From Elgaria multicarinata webbii (lineage: Eukaryota; Chordata; Lepidosauria; Squamata; Anguidae), in the NCBI RefSeq assembly GCF_023053635.1, contig NC_086171.1, positions 16,572,006 through 16,636,005 on the forward strand: 64,000 nt of DNA, given 5' to 3'. Shown here one piece after another: positions 12,207 to 24,477 of the stretch. The notes beneath the pieces are model-generated. The model was not told the origin of the DNA, ran no database searches, and saw only the letters and a list, made by a program, of their open reading frames with translations. Numbering within the stretch: position 1 is the stretch's first letter; each line of letters begins with the position of its first letter. The translations under genes were made by a program, and so were the position numbers.

Positions 12207-12600
12207 GGAGGGGATCTACACTAGTATATGAAATGTTGTTTTTACAGTCATTGAACGTTTTGTTTTTGAATGATTTAAAACGTAGCAGTTTTTAAAAGTG
12301 TCTGCAAAAAAGAGGCTTGAAAGAAAAAAACGGCTCCAACTTTGGGCACGGAAATTACATAAATATGCACCCCAGGAATGCGATTGGCTAATTAAGAACT
12401 ACAGGAAACCCATTTAATATGATGAAATCGGCCACATCATACCAAACAGAACAACTTATTTCAGAGACGTTCAAAATAAAAACCGGAGATCAGACAACAA
12501 TAAAACGTTACAAACAGAACGTCATGTGGCAAAATACTACCAAATGCACACTTAAAAACGGTAAGACACGTTCTAACTTGACTAGTGTAGATCCCCTCCA
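12207..12600. mobile_element. Palindromic MITE (GGAGGGGATCTACACTAGT)
   Basis: The ends GGAGGGGATCTACACTAGT and ACTAGTGTAGATCCCCTCC are perfect inverted repeats. The interior is AT-rich with paired 'aacgttttgttt' and 'aaacagaacgt' segments. It shares the TCTACAC core with the 5-bp-duplication group but not the outer bases. There is one copy in the window. Confidence 0.7.
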
Positions 12601-12969
12601 GATGTATTGCTGGTGCAAAGCAACTGAGCACTGAAATAAGCAGCATGTAGATGCGAGATTACATTTTAACTTATGTAAGTATGAGTGTAACCAAAACTAA
12701 ACATATTTGCATGTTCTACTGATTACTTACAGACTGATACAGCCAGGTTAGTCCCCTGGAAGGCAGTGCAGCTAAATGGTGTCCAATGACTCCAACCCAA
12801 CTGCTTTGTGGACCAGAAACTCTATATAGTAAAAGCAAGCAATGAACTACATGCCTGAGGGATTGGTAAGAGGATAGCCTTTGGAGCATTGGTCCAAAGA
12901 AATCAGTTGTATATAATGACCAATATCTCTCCATTGGCTTATAAAGAAAAAAGGGGAATATTAACATTT

Positions 12970-13003
<34 letters not shown>
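12970..13003. repeat. (ATC)n microsatellite
   Basis: About eleven perfect ATC units. Confidence 0.97.
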
Positions 13004-14043
13004 AGTAACAACAACAGCAACAATGGTAATATAGCAGCCTTGAAGCAATTTACACATGCCACACATTGCACACACATACAAAATATGGAAATCCATAATT
13101 TATATATCAGAAAAACCCAAAGTCAATATAAACCATAATCAACACGATAATACAAATGAAAATAAACAGCATAAAACATAATCTAACAGTAAGACATCTA
13201 GTCCCCCTTTTGGCTTGTCCTAACACATTTTTTTGGTTAGATGTACATTCCCAGTGAATCATAATTGTTCACAGCTGTACAAGCCAGCTGGAATAAACCT
13301 GCAGCTGAGCCTTCAAAGGTTCTCCCAGGTATGGGTTTGTAAGAAGAATCAGCTAGGAGCTATCAGTAGGCCTCAGTACACATCAGGCAGAGCTTTGTGG
13401 CTATTTCCAGTTGGGGGTCTACTGACGCTGTAGTCCCATGTGTTTTGTGCATTGTGCAGTGGCATTTGTCCCAGCATCCGTTCACAGACAGATTTGATTT
13501 TTTAAAGTCGTTATGAGGAAAAATACACAAATAATTCTGTAAGAGGGTTCATAACAAGATATGTAATTTACATTATATATAACATTTAGAGTATTGTCTC
13601 CCACTCCATTCAACTTTTCTTCATGTATACTTTCCAATCTCAGCATATTTTCCTACAAATAAATTTGCATACATTTTGGGAAAGTAATTTTTTTTAAAAA
13701 AAATATATCCGAAAGTCTACAGACTCTGTGCAGCCTGAGAAGGCTGATCCGCAGTGGATTCTGCAAGTTGGATTCTTAGAAATCCAAATTCATTTTAGTC
13801 CATCTCGAATTTTTCCAAAATCTCTTAATGGCACACTCTCCTTCTATAAATGAAATGGAGATAAGGTTGACTGTTTTTAACACAGTGTGATTTACGACAG
13901 TGCTTTCAATTGACCATGTGCTTAAATAATTGCTGCACCCATGCATGCCAAACTCCATACAGAGGTGGCCCATTCAGCCTACTTCTCAACATACGACTTG
14001 GTTGAATGAATTTACCTCATTGAGGCTACTCTTCTGAAACTGT
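13004..14043. other. No gene recognised
   Basis: AT-rich sequence. The first part (13060-13200) resembles a decayed minus-strand LINE tail ('aaaataaacagcataaaac') but is too diverged to classify. Confidence 0.4.
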
Positions 14044-14558
14044 GGGCATGTCTACACCTACGGGTGTAGAGGGCCGGAGAGGGGGTGATTCTGGACTTAC
14101 CTACTTCCGGGATCGTTGCCCTGTGTCTACACGGCCGTGCGATGTCCTGGATGGGACGAGGGACATCACGTGTGTTGCAGGCACCTTTTTTTTAAAAAAA
14201 GGAGGAGCTGGAGTGCACTCATGCTCCAGCAAAAAATAAGGTAAAAAAACAAAGAAAAACCTCGCACTCCCTACCCCCACCCCTGATGGGCACAGAGCTC
14301 CTGAATTGCTCTGTGCCCCATGCCTGGTTCCTGGCTCCTCGCAGTTACTCATGAGGAGCTGGGATGAAAACAGGATGCCCGGCCACACCTCCCGCAGTGT
14401 CGGGATCATCCCAGGACCATGGGAAGAAACGGAATTAAAGTGTAGGGCCATATCCCAGGGAAAGGGAGGGATCATCCCCAGGATCCCCTGCGCATCATGT
14501 GGACACACAGGGACGATCCCGGGACAATCTCGGGATATTGCCCTGTCTAGACATGCCC
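14044..14558. mobile_element. Long TCTACAC-ended MITE
   Basis: About 515 bp with ends GGGCATGTCTACACC and GTCTAGACATGCCC. Flanks ACTGT and CCTGT match at 4 of 5 bases. The interior has repeated 'gggatcatccc' and 'gggacgatccc' arms like the short copies at 589 and 57923. The G+C-rich open frames here (to 135 codons) lie wholly in the element and are not genes. Confidence 0.7.
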
Positions 14559-14711
14559 CCTGTCTATTAAGAAAGGATATAACTTCCTTCCACCTTGTTT
14601 TCTTGTGTATTCTTTGACAGTTACTACGGGGAAACTCACACTGACTTATTTACATGGATCATGGACACACCAGGCATAGTGATTTCATATTTTCTGTTCA
14701 GCCATAGGTGA

Positions 14712-15296
14712 ATGTAAGAACTTAAGAAGAGCCATGCTGGACAAGATGTTATCAAAGGCCCACCTAGTCCAGCATTCTGTCTACCAGATGCCCATGGGAA
14801 GCCCACAAGTAGGACATGAGTGCAATAGCACACTCCTGCTCTTGTCCCCCAGCAATTGGTATTCAGAGGCATAATGCCTCTGATCCTGGAGGTACTATAT
14901 AGCTATCAGGACTTGAATTTATCTAATCCCCATTTGAAGCTAGCCAGCTTGATAGCTGTTGCTACATCTTGTGGTAGCAAATGCCATAATTTAACAATGT
15001 GCCATATGAAGAAGTACCATTTTTATCTGTCCTGAATCTCCTATCATTCAGCTTTGTGGGGTAACCCTGGTTCTAGTATTATGAAATAAGAAGAAAATGG
15101 TCTCCCTATCCATTCTTTCCACATCATGCATAATTTTATACATCTATGTCATGTCTCTTCTTAGTCACCTTTTCCCCCAGCAAAACAAACCCAAACCTTG
15201 TCACCTTTCCTCATAGGGAATTTCTCCATCTTGGTTGCCCTTTACTGCACATTTTCCAGCTTTACAATATCCTTCTTGAGGTGCATTTAGTCTTGA
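14712..15296 (-). mobile_element. CR1 LINE 3' region, antisense
   Basis: Begins 'taagaacttaagaagagcc' and passes through 'cctagtccagcattctgtct' and 'atcctggaggtactatata' to the upstream CR1 text near 15290. This is the reverse of the CR1 3' end. Old and without coding potential. Confidence 0.75.
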
Positions 15297-15304
15297 CACG
15301 AAAA

Positions 15305-15473
15305 GTGTGTGTGTGTGTGTGTGAAAGAGAGAAGGCAGGAAGGAGAGAGTTGCATGTTATTTCTATTTCTTTAACAAGCTTCCTTCTGAAAATCAAAGCT
15401 ATCTGGAGCCACAGTTCTTAAATCTGACATTTGTTTTGTTAAGTGCAGAAATCATAGGTATTTATGCAGGAAT

Positions 15474-15505
<32 letters not shown>
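15305..15505. repeat. Two (GT)n microsatellites
   Basis: A short (GT)9 at 15305-15323 and a longer (GT)15 at 15475-15505, separated by unique sequence. Confidence 0.95.
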
Positions 15506-15506
<1 letters not shown>

Positions 15507-15935
15507 ATTTCATCTAGGCAATCAAAATTCTGAGCAAAAACAAACAAAAAATGCCTGTTTTCATTATAGAAATGGAATAAATGTGTACAATTTCTCCTGT
15601 TTTGCACCAACCATTTTTTAAAAACAACAACAACAACAAGAAATTGCATTGCACATAGTGGGGAGGGGTCAGGGACACGTCCAGGTACCAGAGCTCTGCC
15701 ACCCATAAACATTTTCCTCATAAACATTTTGATTTAGCTTGACTGTCATCAGGGCTAGAAAATCACTTTTGGGGAAATGATGAAGCTCAGATACTCAGGC
15801 AGGTGAGTCCTGAATCCAAAAACACATTCCGTGCTTTTCAGCTGTGCACATTGGCAGCTGTGGTGGTCAGAGGAAAAAGAGCTGACCACCTGCTCCAGCC
15901 CCAGTCCTGGTTAAATGACTGGAACTGTACACATA

Positions 15936-16062
15936 AGGTTGGATCCAGATTGATTTCAAAGAGCAGACTCATTGAAATCGATGGGAAATAAGTTAGTCAT
16001 GACTTCCTTGTCTATTGATTTCAGTGGGTTTAGCGTGACTAAGCATGGGTTCAATTCATACA
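15936..16062. mobile_element. GGTTGGATCC-type short MITE
   Basis: Starts 'ggttggatccagattgattt', holds two 'ttgatttcagtggg'-like blocks and ends 'gcatgggttcaattc'. Same family as 47085 and 59487. Confidence 0.55.
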
Positions 16063-16198
16063 CTCGAATAGTTGGGTTTATGGGAATGTAGATGTATAGG
16101 TTGGGGTTTTGAGTTGAATTATACCAACATATTCAAATTAGTGTTTCCCACTGAATGAAAGAACCCTGCAATTCATTTGCAATGAGATGGGGGGGGGG

Positions 16199-16628
16199 TC
16201 ATTCAGTTTGCATTTATTTATTTATTATTTACAATATTTATCTGCTAGTCTAGTTCTAAAAGAGGTTTTCAAGCAGCAAACATAGGGATAAAACAGTAAA
16301 ACGAAAAAAGATTAATAACAGCAAATTAAAATTGTTCCTTTTTAAAACAAAGGACAAATAAAAACAGTGGCAGGTCAGTTGAGGAAGGCTTCCAGGAAAA
16401 GAGTTGTTTTCAGGAGTCTCTGGAAGCAGCATAGCGTTGGTGCCTGCCTTACCTCCAGGGGCAGGGAGTTCCAAAGAGAAGGGGCCACCATACTAAAGAC
16501 TCTTCTCCTGGTGGACTCCAATAGGGCCAAAGGTCCATGCAGACCCACCAGGAGTATGCCCTCCAATGACCTCAGTGATGGGCAGGTTGGTAAGGGAGAA
16601 GGCGCTGTCTCAGGTACCCTTGAATGCG
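16199..16628 (-). mobile_element. L2-like LINE 3' end
   Basis: The minus-strand frame (16375-16566) ends the L2 ORF: FSMVAPSLWNSLPLEVRQAP followed by a hydrophobic C-terminus. The 3' UTR with a TTTATT-type tail lies at 16199-16373. 5'-truncated. Confidence 0.78.
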
Positions 16629-16892
16629 GTCTTCTCTAATTTCATGATTTCAAATCACTATGCAAACTAAATTTCAGCCATCTTTTGAAATTTGCACATC
16701 TCTGAATTTTGAAATGGAGTTCTCCAGTAAAAAACGGCATACATAAATGCATCTCTTAGGGAAAATCATGGTAAAAATGCTTTACATTAGGAAAATTGGT
16801 TGCAAATTATGTGTATGTTAGGGAAGAGGCATACCAAAATGAAGTTATTAGGACAAACAATGCTTGTGAATTTTTCATGTGATCTTTTTTAA

Positions 16893-16941
<49 letters not shown>
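16893..16941. repeat. (AAT)n microsatellite
   Basis: About 16 units. Confidence 0.97.
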
Positions 16942-18830
16942 GATGAACCAAACTTAAGACAAGAGAAATCTTTAACTTTGAGACGAACTGAAGTTATGAC
17001 TGAAAAATGAAGAGAAGCCAACATGAAAAGTTTCATCCAACTTTAATTTGAAACAAAAGGGTGGAAGATAGAAAAGATCTCGTTCCTTTCTTTTGTGGTC
17101 TCCCAGTGGGCACATCTAGGCACAGCATCCTGTAGTGTCCAGCAGGTGTTGCTGTAAGAGCAGCGGAGTACACAGCGTTTTCCAAGACAATCAAATTCAA
17201 TCGCCGCCTGGGACTCCCAGGTCCACTATAAAATGCAGGCATCTCACTTGGCAATGCAAGAGGCTACTGCTGTGCTACTGGAGTGATCCCACTTCTCAGG
17301 CACGCCAGGCCAAAAAACTTTTGCAGCAGACATACAGCCCCCTCCCTCCCTCCCCACCCTGCAAAAATTGAAATGGATCACAATGGAAGAGCCGTTTGGT
17401 TTGGGTCTCTTAGACATCCTCCCGGCCTCTTTTAAAACACAGCCCAGTCCAAAAACTGCAGCGTGCACGGAGGGACGGGGATGCACCACTGTGCTTTTTC
17501 CACACCAAATCAAAGTGTCATTAAATTGTTTTAAAATGCAAATTTACAGAACGAAATCCAGGGCAATGCGACGGGTAGCAGCCAACAAAAGCAAGAGCAG
17601 CTGGAATGCTAGTGACCGATTATGGGTTCCGCATCCAAGCAAAACATCTTGAATTGCTGGTACTGTAATAAATTACAGTTTTCACTTTCCTATTTTGCAA
17701 GTGAAAACAGCACTACATCAAACCGGAGAAACGGAGACGGAATGATGACCTTTTCCTTCTGCCCTCCCCAGTTCCTAGCTGAGGAGCTGAACTACTGCTG
17801 CACAGTGGGTTAAGCAGAACAGTTAAATACATATGCGCGCGCGCACACGCACACACACACACACACGACTGATCTCCCTCAATCTAAAGCACAATGAGGT
17901 CCCTGTTGCTGAAGAGATCACTGTCAGGTAGCAAGAGATGAAAGCCAAAGTGTCTCCAGGATGACTTGCTGCAGTGGCTGTTAATTCATTTTCTTTTCAG
18001 GATTAATTGGCCCTCTTTAACTTTAATGAGATAAAAGTCTGAGTGTCCAAAGGGCAAGAAGTGGCCAAGAGCTGGTTTATCTCAGTCTTTGATTAGCCCA
18101 TTTGAGAGCTGATACATGGAAACCTGGTTGGTATAATGAATGAGGGGTTCCTCTGGAGGTGAATGAATAGGGAGACATTGCCCCCCGCCTCCCCACACAG
18201 CCTTGGGAACAAATCAGGGCATACCTCTTTCGGGGAGGAAAAAAAAGGGTATCTACATTCGTTATGGTGATTTATCTTCTGATTGATTCCTGGACTATGT
18301 CTATTTTGATTGACTCCCTTGATCTTGACATGTCACTTGGTTTCCAGACAGAGGGAGAAAATACAAGATAATGGAAGAGACATTAGAAAGGTCTTTTGTA
18401 AATAGAATGTTATCTTCAAAGGCAAAGCATCTTGACGTGACAACAGACAATTATACACCACTACATTTTCTACTGCATCTCTTCATTTAGGCGCATAGAT
18501 TACCTTGGGCTTGGACTCGGACTCCTCTACAGCTGTCCTTGAAATTACAATCACAAGTAACAAGGACTTGTTCCCAAGTCCCTGTTGCTTTCTGCCACAT
18601 CAATATGTGTTGAGGGCTACGAATGGCAAGTCAAGAACCAAAAGCTCAATGTTTTAATAAAACAAAACAAAAGAATATTTCTCATTGCCATTTACAATGC
18701 ATTCACAAGATAGAATGAATATCTGCCATTGCTTAGTTGGCAGACAGAATGCAGATTTAGGCGGTGTGCATAAAACAGCTTGACTTGAAGATGGTATGCT
18801 CAAGCCATCATTGCCCCCAGTCCACATAAC
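16942..18830. other. Unique sequence; possible conserved non-coding element
   Basis: No exon and no repeat family is recognised apart from the dinucleotide run at 17834. The part 17950-18130 has balanced composition and homeodomain-type cores ('attaattgg'-like text, 'ctttaatgagataaaag') and lacks repeat features. It is offered only as a candidate conserved element. Confidence 0.3.
17834..17867. repeat. (GC)n(AC)n alternating tract
   Basis: GCGCGCGCGC passes into ACACGCACACAC. Alternating purine-pyrimidine over about 34 bases, a sequence class that can adopt Z-DNA. Confidence 0.9.
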
Positions 18831-18831
<1 letters not shown>

Positions 18832-18870
<39 letters not shown>

Positions 18871-18871
18871 G
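18832..18871. repeat. (GTT)n microsatellite
   Basis: About 13 units, followed by a short GT run near 18885. Confidence 0.97.
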
Positions 18872-19009
18872 TGTTTGAATGCGTGTGTGTGTAGGGGGGA
18901 TGGTTTGCTATGGTCTTGAGTCAAATGGTTTTGAAGTTAAACAACTACAAACAGAAACACAACATGCAGATGTATGTATTATGGCAAATGACAGCTCTAT
19001 TATAAACAC

Positions 19010-19190
19010 AAAGGAAGTTTCCTTATGCCAAGTTAGACTGCATGTCCATATAGCCCAGTATTGTTTGCTTTGAATAGTAGTGACTTTCTAAGGTTTCAGG
19101 CAGAGATCTTTCCCAACACCTTTTAAATGAAGATACCAAAGATTGGATCTGGGACTTTCTTCACCCAATGCATGTATTCTACCATTGAAA
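19010..19190 (-). mobile_element. tRNA-derived SINE, type 2 (diverged)
   Basis: The order 'aaggaagtttccttatgcc', 'gcccagtattg', 'ggtttcaggcagagatcttt' and 'gattggatctgggactttc' is the reverse of the type 2 SINE. Many substitutions mark it as old. Confidence 0.75.
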
Positions 19191-21334
19191 AGTGGTCTTT
19201 CTCTTCAAGTATCCCAGCCCAATGTGTAGCTGGAGAGGCACTGCAGTGCCCAGCTGGGCCCATTGAATTAAGCAGATTCAATAGTTGTGGAGATCCAAAT
19301 GTAGGACATTGATTGCATGAAACAACACATGACTAGAAACCAATTGGTCCACTGTCTGTCCATAGACCACTTGTACATGTCTGTCTGAATAATCTTTCTA
19401 ACATTACTGTTTCTCACATTAGACTAACCTTTGCCTGATCCAGCTGTCATAGTTATGATGGATTGATTATTTATTCTTATTTCTTAAAAAAAAACCCCAC
19501 ATTTTTATATTGCCCTTCATCTTACATCCTTTTTCTTCCAAGTCATCTCCAAGAGCAATAATCACAATCGTGCATGTATCACACCCAGTCTAGAAAGAGG
19601 AAGTAGAAGTAGATTTGTATGATATTCAGCAAGGGTTCATGAGAAATGAGGTGGGCTTCATGAGATGATGAGCAAAAAGAAATGTTCAGAAGACAGCAGA
19701 AAGTGAGACTGACAGCACTGAATTTGAACAGTTGCACAGGGAGTAATGAAAGAAAGAGAAAAACAAAGATAAAAGAAGACAGACTAGATAGGAATCTGGG
19801 CAAAGAGGACCAGAAATGGAGAAGGTTTGATTTGGAAAGAATATAAAGCATTAGGCGTAAGGGTCTACTTAAAAAAAACAACACCAAACCCACAGCTTCA
19901 CTGAAAGTCTTTTCTATGGACTTCAGCAGATGTTAGAACCAACCCTGAAGTATGCTTCAGTATGTAACTTAACGGGAAAGGAAAGCTTGAACATATTAAT
20001 TAGACTAACATTTATCCTAGAAGTGACCTCCAAGGAATAAACTCTATGCAATTAGGCTCTCCACAATGGTTCCTGCCTGCCAGATTTCTCCTGGACCCCA
20101 GAAGAGCAACAGCTTCTTAGGAAATGAGAGGGGCATGGCTTGAATAGACTCTGTTCCATTCTTAGTACAATGGCGATAATGCCAGTTACCGCAGTAAGGC
20201 AAAATGTTTTGCAGGGCACAGATTTTAAAGATCACAAATAATCCAAGGGCTTCTTGGAGACAGCTGTTTCCAAAGTAATAGAATTTCATCTATATCTTGG
20301 CTCCTGCGCAGTATATTTTAGTAACAGTCCAAAATAATAGGGATATTAACTAATTAAATAGTTTTAGTTGGTTTAGCATCTGCCTTTAAACTGATCAAAC
20401 CAATCAAACAGAATACATTTCAGTATGTTTGCATTTTACCAAGGCCTCAACACAGATGGTTTTTGTTTTTTTGTTTGGGTGATAGTGTAGGAAATGCAAG
20501 GTAACTTCAAATTAATATAGAAAAACTATTACTCATTGACAGAAGGTAAGGCTGAAACAGTCATGCATACAATCAAACAAAAGAAACATTTTTAAAAGCA
20601 CAAGTTGTGTCCCTAATGCACAATTCCAATGATTAAAATTGGGCTCCACCAATTAATCAACTAAGACAGTAACTCTATGCATACTTGCTAAGATTCTCTA
20701 AACTTCACTTCAAAGTCCAGTTCATCTCACTCTAATTTTCACTTGCAATCTCTTTTGCAGTTTGTTCTAACATGAACACTGCACATTTTTGTGTGTAGTT
20801 TTCAAAAGTGTGAACTCCCCCCCATTGAATAAAATGTGAAAATTCATTTTTTTAAAAGCACATTTCAATGTGCCCAACTTTTTTTTAAAAAAAAGTTGCA
20901 TTTTTAATGCTATCACAAGTATGGGAATGTGTGGACAAATCCCCCCCCCCCAAATGCACTTCCATTCACATTTGGGGTTGCAAATGAGGCAGTTTCAGAC
21001 ATTTAGTGAACTAAACAAAATTCTCTTACATTCCTAGGAGAAAGCCTCATTGAACTCAGATAGGACTTACTTCGGAGTAATCCTGTATAGATTGTGCCAA
21101 AACATTGTAAATCCAACACACGTCTACTTAGAATTAAGTTCTACTGAGTTCAGTGGGATTGGCTTCCAGTTAAGTCTTTATAGTCAAACACTGGGTTGAC
21201 TATTAGCCCACTCAATGCCATCCCCAACCACTCCACAGGAATATGTTGTGTGGGGAGTACCCACAAAATAACCAACTGTGAGTTGACTATTAACCCACCA
21301 TTGACTAAAGTGTTGTCTGAATGCAAGGTCTCCT
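19191..21334. other. AT-rich unique sequence with minor repeats
   Basis: No gene seen. A perfect 24-base palindrome (CAAC, eight T, eight A, GTTG) lies at 20875-20898. A short interspersed motif 'actgagttcagtgggattgg' lies near 21150; related motifs occur near 40770, 41930, 53520 and 60590. Confidence 0.45.
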
Positions 21335-22160
21335 ACTTTCAGGAACAAAGCCCTATATGGCTTGGGACCAGGCTACCTGAAAGACCGCCTTCTCCCATTT
21401 GAGCCTGCTCAGTTGTTAAGATCTTCTGGAGAGGCCCTTATTTCAAGACCACCATCATCAGAGGGTTTCTTTGGTGGCTGCTCCAAGGCTGTGGAACTCT
21501 CTGCCTAGGAAGACTAGGTTCCACCTTCTCTGCTATTCTTCTGACAGTAGAGAAAGATGGCTTTATTCAAGAAGGCCTTTGGCCTGTACATAGGTTTGAG
21601 GGTTGGTTGCTCCTTTTATTCTGTAATTGTTATGTTTTTATTGACCCTGTTCAGATGACACATTGAGGATTGTGTTATGCTAACCATGTCTCACTGTGGT
21701 TTCCATTAACCACACCTAGTGCTTCTACCACATGACTGTGGAACCACAGCCCACTGCGCAGTTTCCCTAACCACACCCTAACCATGTACCTCTCCACTGA
21801 TCTCTTCAGTCCTCCGACTGGTCCATTCTGCATCCCAGTGTCTCTTGTGACACACATGGCCCTGGACAGCCATTTCCTGACTGAGGCTGGCAGCCATGTT
21901 GAGGCTGTGGTCTGCGGGTTATGTATCAACGTGGTTATGTATCAACCATGGTTAGGGAAAATGACTTACATATGACACACTAAGCCTTCATGGTTAACCT
22001 AAAATGGTTAACCAGCGTGGTTTAGCGTGTCATCTGAACAGGGTCATCGTATTTTAATTTTACTATTTTAATCTATTGTAAAAATAAATAAATTGCAAGC
22101 TGCCTTGAGTGCCATTTTTGGTAGAAAAGCAGAATGCAGATCAAATAAATAAAATGTTTT
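21335..22160 (+). mobile_element. L2-like LINE 3' end, split by a MITE
   Basis: The left part (21345-21590) encodes text resembling ALYGLGPGYLKDRLLPFEPA and the LWNSLP-type region in a shifting frame. The right part (22046-22160) is the 3' UTR and AAATAAAT tail. A 403-bp palindromic element separates them. Confidence 0.75.
21643..22045. mobile_element. Palindromic MITE (GACCCTGTTCAGATGACAC)
   Basis: Terminal repeats GACCCTGTTCAGATGACAC and GTGTCATCTGAACAGGGTC are perfect. Inner arms with 'aaccatg' and 'catggtt' blocks make most of the element self-complementary. It is inserted in the 3' part of an L2 LINE. No clear target duplication was found. Confidence 0.8.
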
Positions 22161-22424
22161 CATTGTTTAGTTGGACTTCCAAAAGGCCTTTGACAAAGTC
22201 CCTCACCAAAGACCCGTGAGCAAACTTAGCAGTCATGTAGTAAGAGGAGCAGGCCTCTTCTGGTCTGATAACTGGTTGAAGAACAGAAAGCAGAGAGATG
22301 GGCAATTCTCCCAATGGAGGCATGTAACAACCTGCCCCCCAAGGATCTGTATTGGGACCAGTGCTTTTTAACTTGTACATAAATCATCTGGAAATAGGAG
22401 TGAGCAGTGAGGTGGGTGACCAAG

Positions 22425-22762
22425 GGCTCATCTACACCAAGCAGGATATTCCACTATGAAAGCAGTATATACAAAGCAGGAGCCACACTACTGCTTTATA
22501 GTGGTATTGAAGTGCCTTGACAACAGTTGGGGACCATGACACATACCATATACTGCTTTCATACCACTTCCATAGTGTTATATCCCGCTTGGTGTAGAGG
22601 TGTCATGGACTTCAGTACCACTACAGTACCACTACAAAGCAATAGTGTAGATCCTGCAGTGCACGTCAATACCGCTATAAAGCAGTAGTGTGGCTCCTGC
22701 CTTTTATATACCGCTTTCATACTGCTTTCATAGTGGAATATCCTGCTTGGTGTAGATGAGCC
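22425..22762. mobile_element. Palindromic MITE (CACCAAGCAGGATAT type), copy 2
   Basis: Begins GGCTCATCTACACCAAGCAG and ends CTTGGTGTAGATGAGCC. Flanks CCAAG and CTAAG match at 4 of 5 bases. The interior repeats the arm segment more than once, so the copy is a composite. It interrupts a CR1. Confidence 0.8.
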
Positions 22763-22792
22763 CTAAGTTTGCTGGTAATTATATTTTGTTAT

Positions 22793-22885
22793 TGTTGTTG
22801 TTGTTGTTATTTACAACATTTATATACCACTCAATTATCTAACACAGCTTCCAGAGTGGTGAACATAGATATAAACAGTAAAAGA
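22793..22885 (-). mobile_element. L2-like LINE 3' tail, antisense
   Basis: A TTG run leads into 'atttatataccactcaatta' and 'agagtggtgaacatagatat', the reverse of the L2-type tail. It lies in the same CR1 as the MITE before it. Confidence 0.6.
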
Positions 22886-23525
22886 AAGAAGATTGGGAAG
22901 AGCCCCAAAAGGATCACTCCAAACTGGAAAAATGCCATTAAAATGACAAATGCAGTTTAATATAAACAAGTGTAAAGTGACATACAGGGAGGGGAGAAAT
23001 CAAATTCAGTATATGTTGATCTGAGTTGTCAGTGAGTGACTGATCAAAAAAGAGATCTTGGGGCCATGGTAATTAATGAAAATGTCAACCGAACGTCTGG
23101 CAGCTACGAAAAAAGAAAAATCCATGTTGGGCATAATTAGAAAATAAATTGAAAATAAAACTGCCAATATCATACTGCTCTTAGACAAATGCATGTTGTG
23201 ATCACACTAGGAATACTGTATACAGTTCTGGTTACCACACCTGGAAAAGGATACTGTAGAATTGGAAAAGGGCAACCAAAATGATCAAAAGGCTGGAACA
23301 ACTCTTCTGTGAGGAAAGGTAACAACTTCTGGGACTGTTTTTGGTTAGAAAGAAGTGACTAAGGAGAGATGTGATGGTGTAAAAATGATGCATGGTGTGG
23401 ATATAATGGATAGGGAGATACTTTTCTCCCTCTCACATAATACTAGAACATAACGCAGAATAAATGAAACGATGGAATTCACTATCACAAAATGTAGTGA
23501 TGACCACCAACTTTGCTAGACCATG

Positions 23526-23664
23526 GCCACAGCTAGACCTATGGTTTATCCTGGGATCATCTAGGGTTCGCCCCTGCCTGAGCACTGGATCCCCTGTGTG
23601 TCACCTAGATGAACAGGTTTGACCCCTGGACGATCCAGGGATAAACCTTAGGTCTAGCTATGGC
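23526..23664. mobile_element. MITE, GCTAGACCTA-ended, copy 1
   Basis: Ends GCCACAGCTAGACCTA and TAGGTCTAGCTATGGC are inverted repeats. The interior holds 'ggatcatctaggg' and 'ctggacgatccaggg' arms. Copy 2 at 46385 is the reverse orientation and has a perfect duplication. Flanks here do not match. Confidence 0.75.
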
Positions 23665-24477
23665 CTAGATGGGCCTTTGGTCTAATTCAGCCTGGCTCTT
23701 CTTATTTGCACAGAAGACATTATTTTGTCTAGAAAAATGGATCACAAAGATATGGTAACAGAACTTCCTGATATTTGGTTTGTGATTTTCTATTTGGGAA
23801 AAATGCGAAGACCAATGATATAACGGGTGTGTGGAGGGGGGAGAGAAATGATATGCTTGTGTATGTAATTTCTTTTGACCGATATTTGGAGGAGCTCCAA
23901 AACAGCAATTTACTTTTACAACAATTTGCAGCAGAATGCTGCCATTGCACTTTAACGTAGACTTTCCACATCACATATTTTGTGGACCTTGCTAAGTTTA
24001 AGCTTGTGATGAGCTCTCTGGCTGCTTGCCTGTCTAAATGATGTAAAATTGGTATGTTTGAGACCTGGATATCCGGCTGCAGAGATTATTTTATGAAGGA
24101 TGCATCTATGCAGAGAAGGCAACTATCAGAATTATACATGTCACCAAAGTTTGTAATAATCACCAGGTTTGAGATATGAATTTGTCTAGCTCATAATGCA
24201 TGGCTGTATTAAGAATCAAGAATAATTTCCCTCTAAAATTAACGTTTGCCTCTTACTCTTGATGAAACTGTTGTTGACAGCAGCAAAACAATTTGCCTTA
24301 TACATTTTAGTTATTTATTATTCGTATTACTATACTGCCATTCAATAGAAACCGAGAAATGTCTCTAAGCCCTTACTCACAATGAAACTCTTGCTGATTG
24401 TTGTGAACGATGTGACAAGTCCACCCAACAAAACTGTTAGCAAGTATCTTCTTTCTAGGTTGGCCAATTCTGTTAAT

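Larger units (their letters stand above)
22165..23520 (+). mobile_element. CR1 LINE (ORF2 and 3' end), multiply interrupted
   Basis: 22171-22390 encodes LDFQKAFDKVPHQRPVSKLS and NWLKNRKQRDGQFSQWRHVT, the reverse transcriptase region of CR1. After a MITE and an L2 tail, 22886-23520 gives the later ORF2 and 3' region ('aggaatactgtatacagttc', 'atggaattcactatcac'). The frame is not open throughout. A dead copy. Confidence 0.8.

Noticed and set aside
14101-14508. A 135-codon minus-strand open frame
   Set aside because: It lies wholly in a G+C-rich MITE (14044-14558).
20875-20898. A perfect 24-base palindrome
   Set aside because: It is a T8A8 run with four-base ends; such palindromes arise easily in AT-rich sequence.
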